Shown here in pieces: positions 5,555-5,829 of a stretch of 5,829 nt of DNA; positions within the stretch are counted from its first letter, which is position 1, and each line of letters begins with the position of its first letter. Source of the DNA: Anaerolineae bacterium CG2_30_58_95 (GTDB lineage Bacteria > Chloroflexota > Anaerolineae > Anaerolineales > Villigracilaceae). The notes under the pieces were generated by a model. That model worked only from the letters and a program-made list of their open reading frames with translations. It did no database searches and had not been told where the DNA came from. Both the position numbers and the translations under genes were made by a program. The stretch is taken from NCBI GenBank assembly GCA_001872165.1, contig MNXK01000169.1:1-5829 (forward strand), in the 5' to 3' direction.

Positions 5555-5603
5555 GTAACCCGCAACTCGCACCACCTAACCCGCCGCCCGTCACTCGTCA
5601 CGC
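5555..5603 (-). repeat. One-sided 7-bp repeat array (array 4) between sufR-like gene and MIP18 gene
   Basis: Read on the - strand there are seven heptamers: GCGTGAC, GAGTGAC, GGGCGGC, GGGTTAG, GTGGTGC, GAGTTGC, GGGTTAC. All seven have G at positions 1 and 3, and position 2 takes all four bases. The formula matches the left arm at 2591-2664 and shares exact units with it. The array includes the TGA stop of the upstream gene (5591-5593) and its last few codons. No complementary arm is visible. Confidence 0.8.
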
Positions 5604-5829
5604 GTCGCCTGCTCATGCACCACATACGTGCAATGCGCGTCGCCGCTCAAGATGCACTGCACTTTCTCGGCCGGGACGGCTAACATACGCGAGATGAGCG
5701 TCTGATCTAAGGTGCAGACTTCGGGATGGTTCTGTCCGATTTGCAGGTACGGACAGGTGATCTCGTGGATTTTATATTGCGCTCCGGCCTTTTCCCACTC
5801 GACGGTGAAACCCTCCTCCGCCAGCAGGG
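5591..5829 (-). CDS. sufR: SufR-like Fe-S-sensing transcriptional regulator, C-terminal part (partial)
   Basis: The 5' end lies beyond the right edge; the last 78 residues are visible and the DNA-binding domain is not. The segment has the conserved tail of SufR-type regulators: ITCPYLQIGQNHPEVC, then LISRMLAVPAEKVQCIL and SGDAHCTYVV. Cysteines at visible positions 25, 38 and 66 are spaced C-X12-C-X27-C. As I recall, that is the spacing of the three cysteines that bind the cluster in Synechocystis and mycobacterial SufR. A fourth cysteine (58) is extra. Such proteins repress suf operons when loaded with a cluster. Position just upstream of a MIP18-family gene fits Fe-S control. The last residues (ATRDE) and the stop lie in or beside a heptamer array, so the C-terminus may have been reshaped by it. 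Confidence 0.82.
   Translation of the reverse strand, partial: LLAEEGFTVEWEKAGAQYKIHEITCPYLQIGQNHPEVCTLDQTLISRMLAVPAEKVQCILSGDAHCTYVVHEQATRDE

Overview
The window looks like moderately GC-rich bacterial chromosome carrying a fatty-acid beta-oxidation operon on the + strand, facing a small Fe-S-related gene group on the - strand. A Chloroflexota (Anaerolineae-like) source is my best guess. It rests on the gene style (FadN-type fusion, FadA thiolase, stand-alone SCP2 protein, SufR-like regulator next to a MIP18-family protein) and on the tandem-repeat spacers. No rRNA or marker gene is present to prove it.

Layout, left to right: a possible tail of an upstream gene (about 1-40); an 8-bp tandem-repeat hairpin spacer (49-166); fadN, a fused 3-hydroxyacyl-CoA dehydrogenase/enoyl-CoA hydratase (193-2589); a 7-bp repeat array (2591-2664); a four-helix-bundle protein of the 23S rRNA intervening-sequence (IVP) family (2667-3092); the inverted counterpart of that array (3089-3157); fadA thiolase (3186-4376); a third repeat hairpin with 8-bp units (4374-4470); an SCP2-domain lipid-binding protein (4484-4810); a strong hairpin between convergent genes (4819-4851). 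On the - strand, read from the right: the C-terminal part of a SufR-like Fe-S-sensing regulator (5591-5829, cut by the window edge), a one-sided 7-bp repeat array (5555-5603), a MIP18/DUF59 protein (5176-5523), a promoter with a dyad (5124-5146), and a small antitoxin-like protein with no toxin beside it (4855-5109).

FadN should hydrate enoyl-CoA and oxidise 3-hydroxyacyl-CoA. FadA should cleave the resulting 3-ketoacyl-CoA, and the SCP2 protein may carry or buffer acyl/lipid ligands. The SufR-like and MIP18 proteins point to Fe-S cluster homeostasis.

The most interesting signal is the spacers. Every same-strand junction except the one with its own promoter (MIP18 to the antitoxin-like gene) is filled by a short-period tandem array. 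The arrays usually begin at or contain the upstream stop codon. Three of them are folded as inverted repeats. Some columns of the repeat unit are fixed while others take several or all four bases. One pair of arms encloses the IVP-family gene, supplying its Shine-Dalgarno sequence and its stop codon, so array plus gene look like one element. No gene-free stretch exceeds 300 bases; the longest (1-192) is mostly array.
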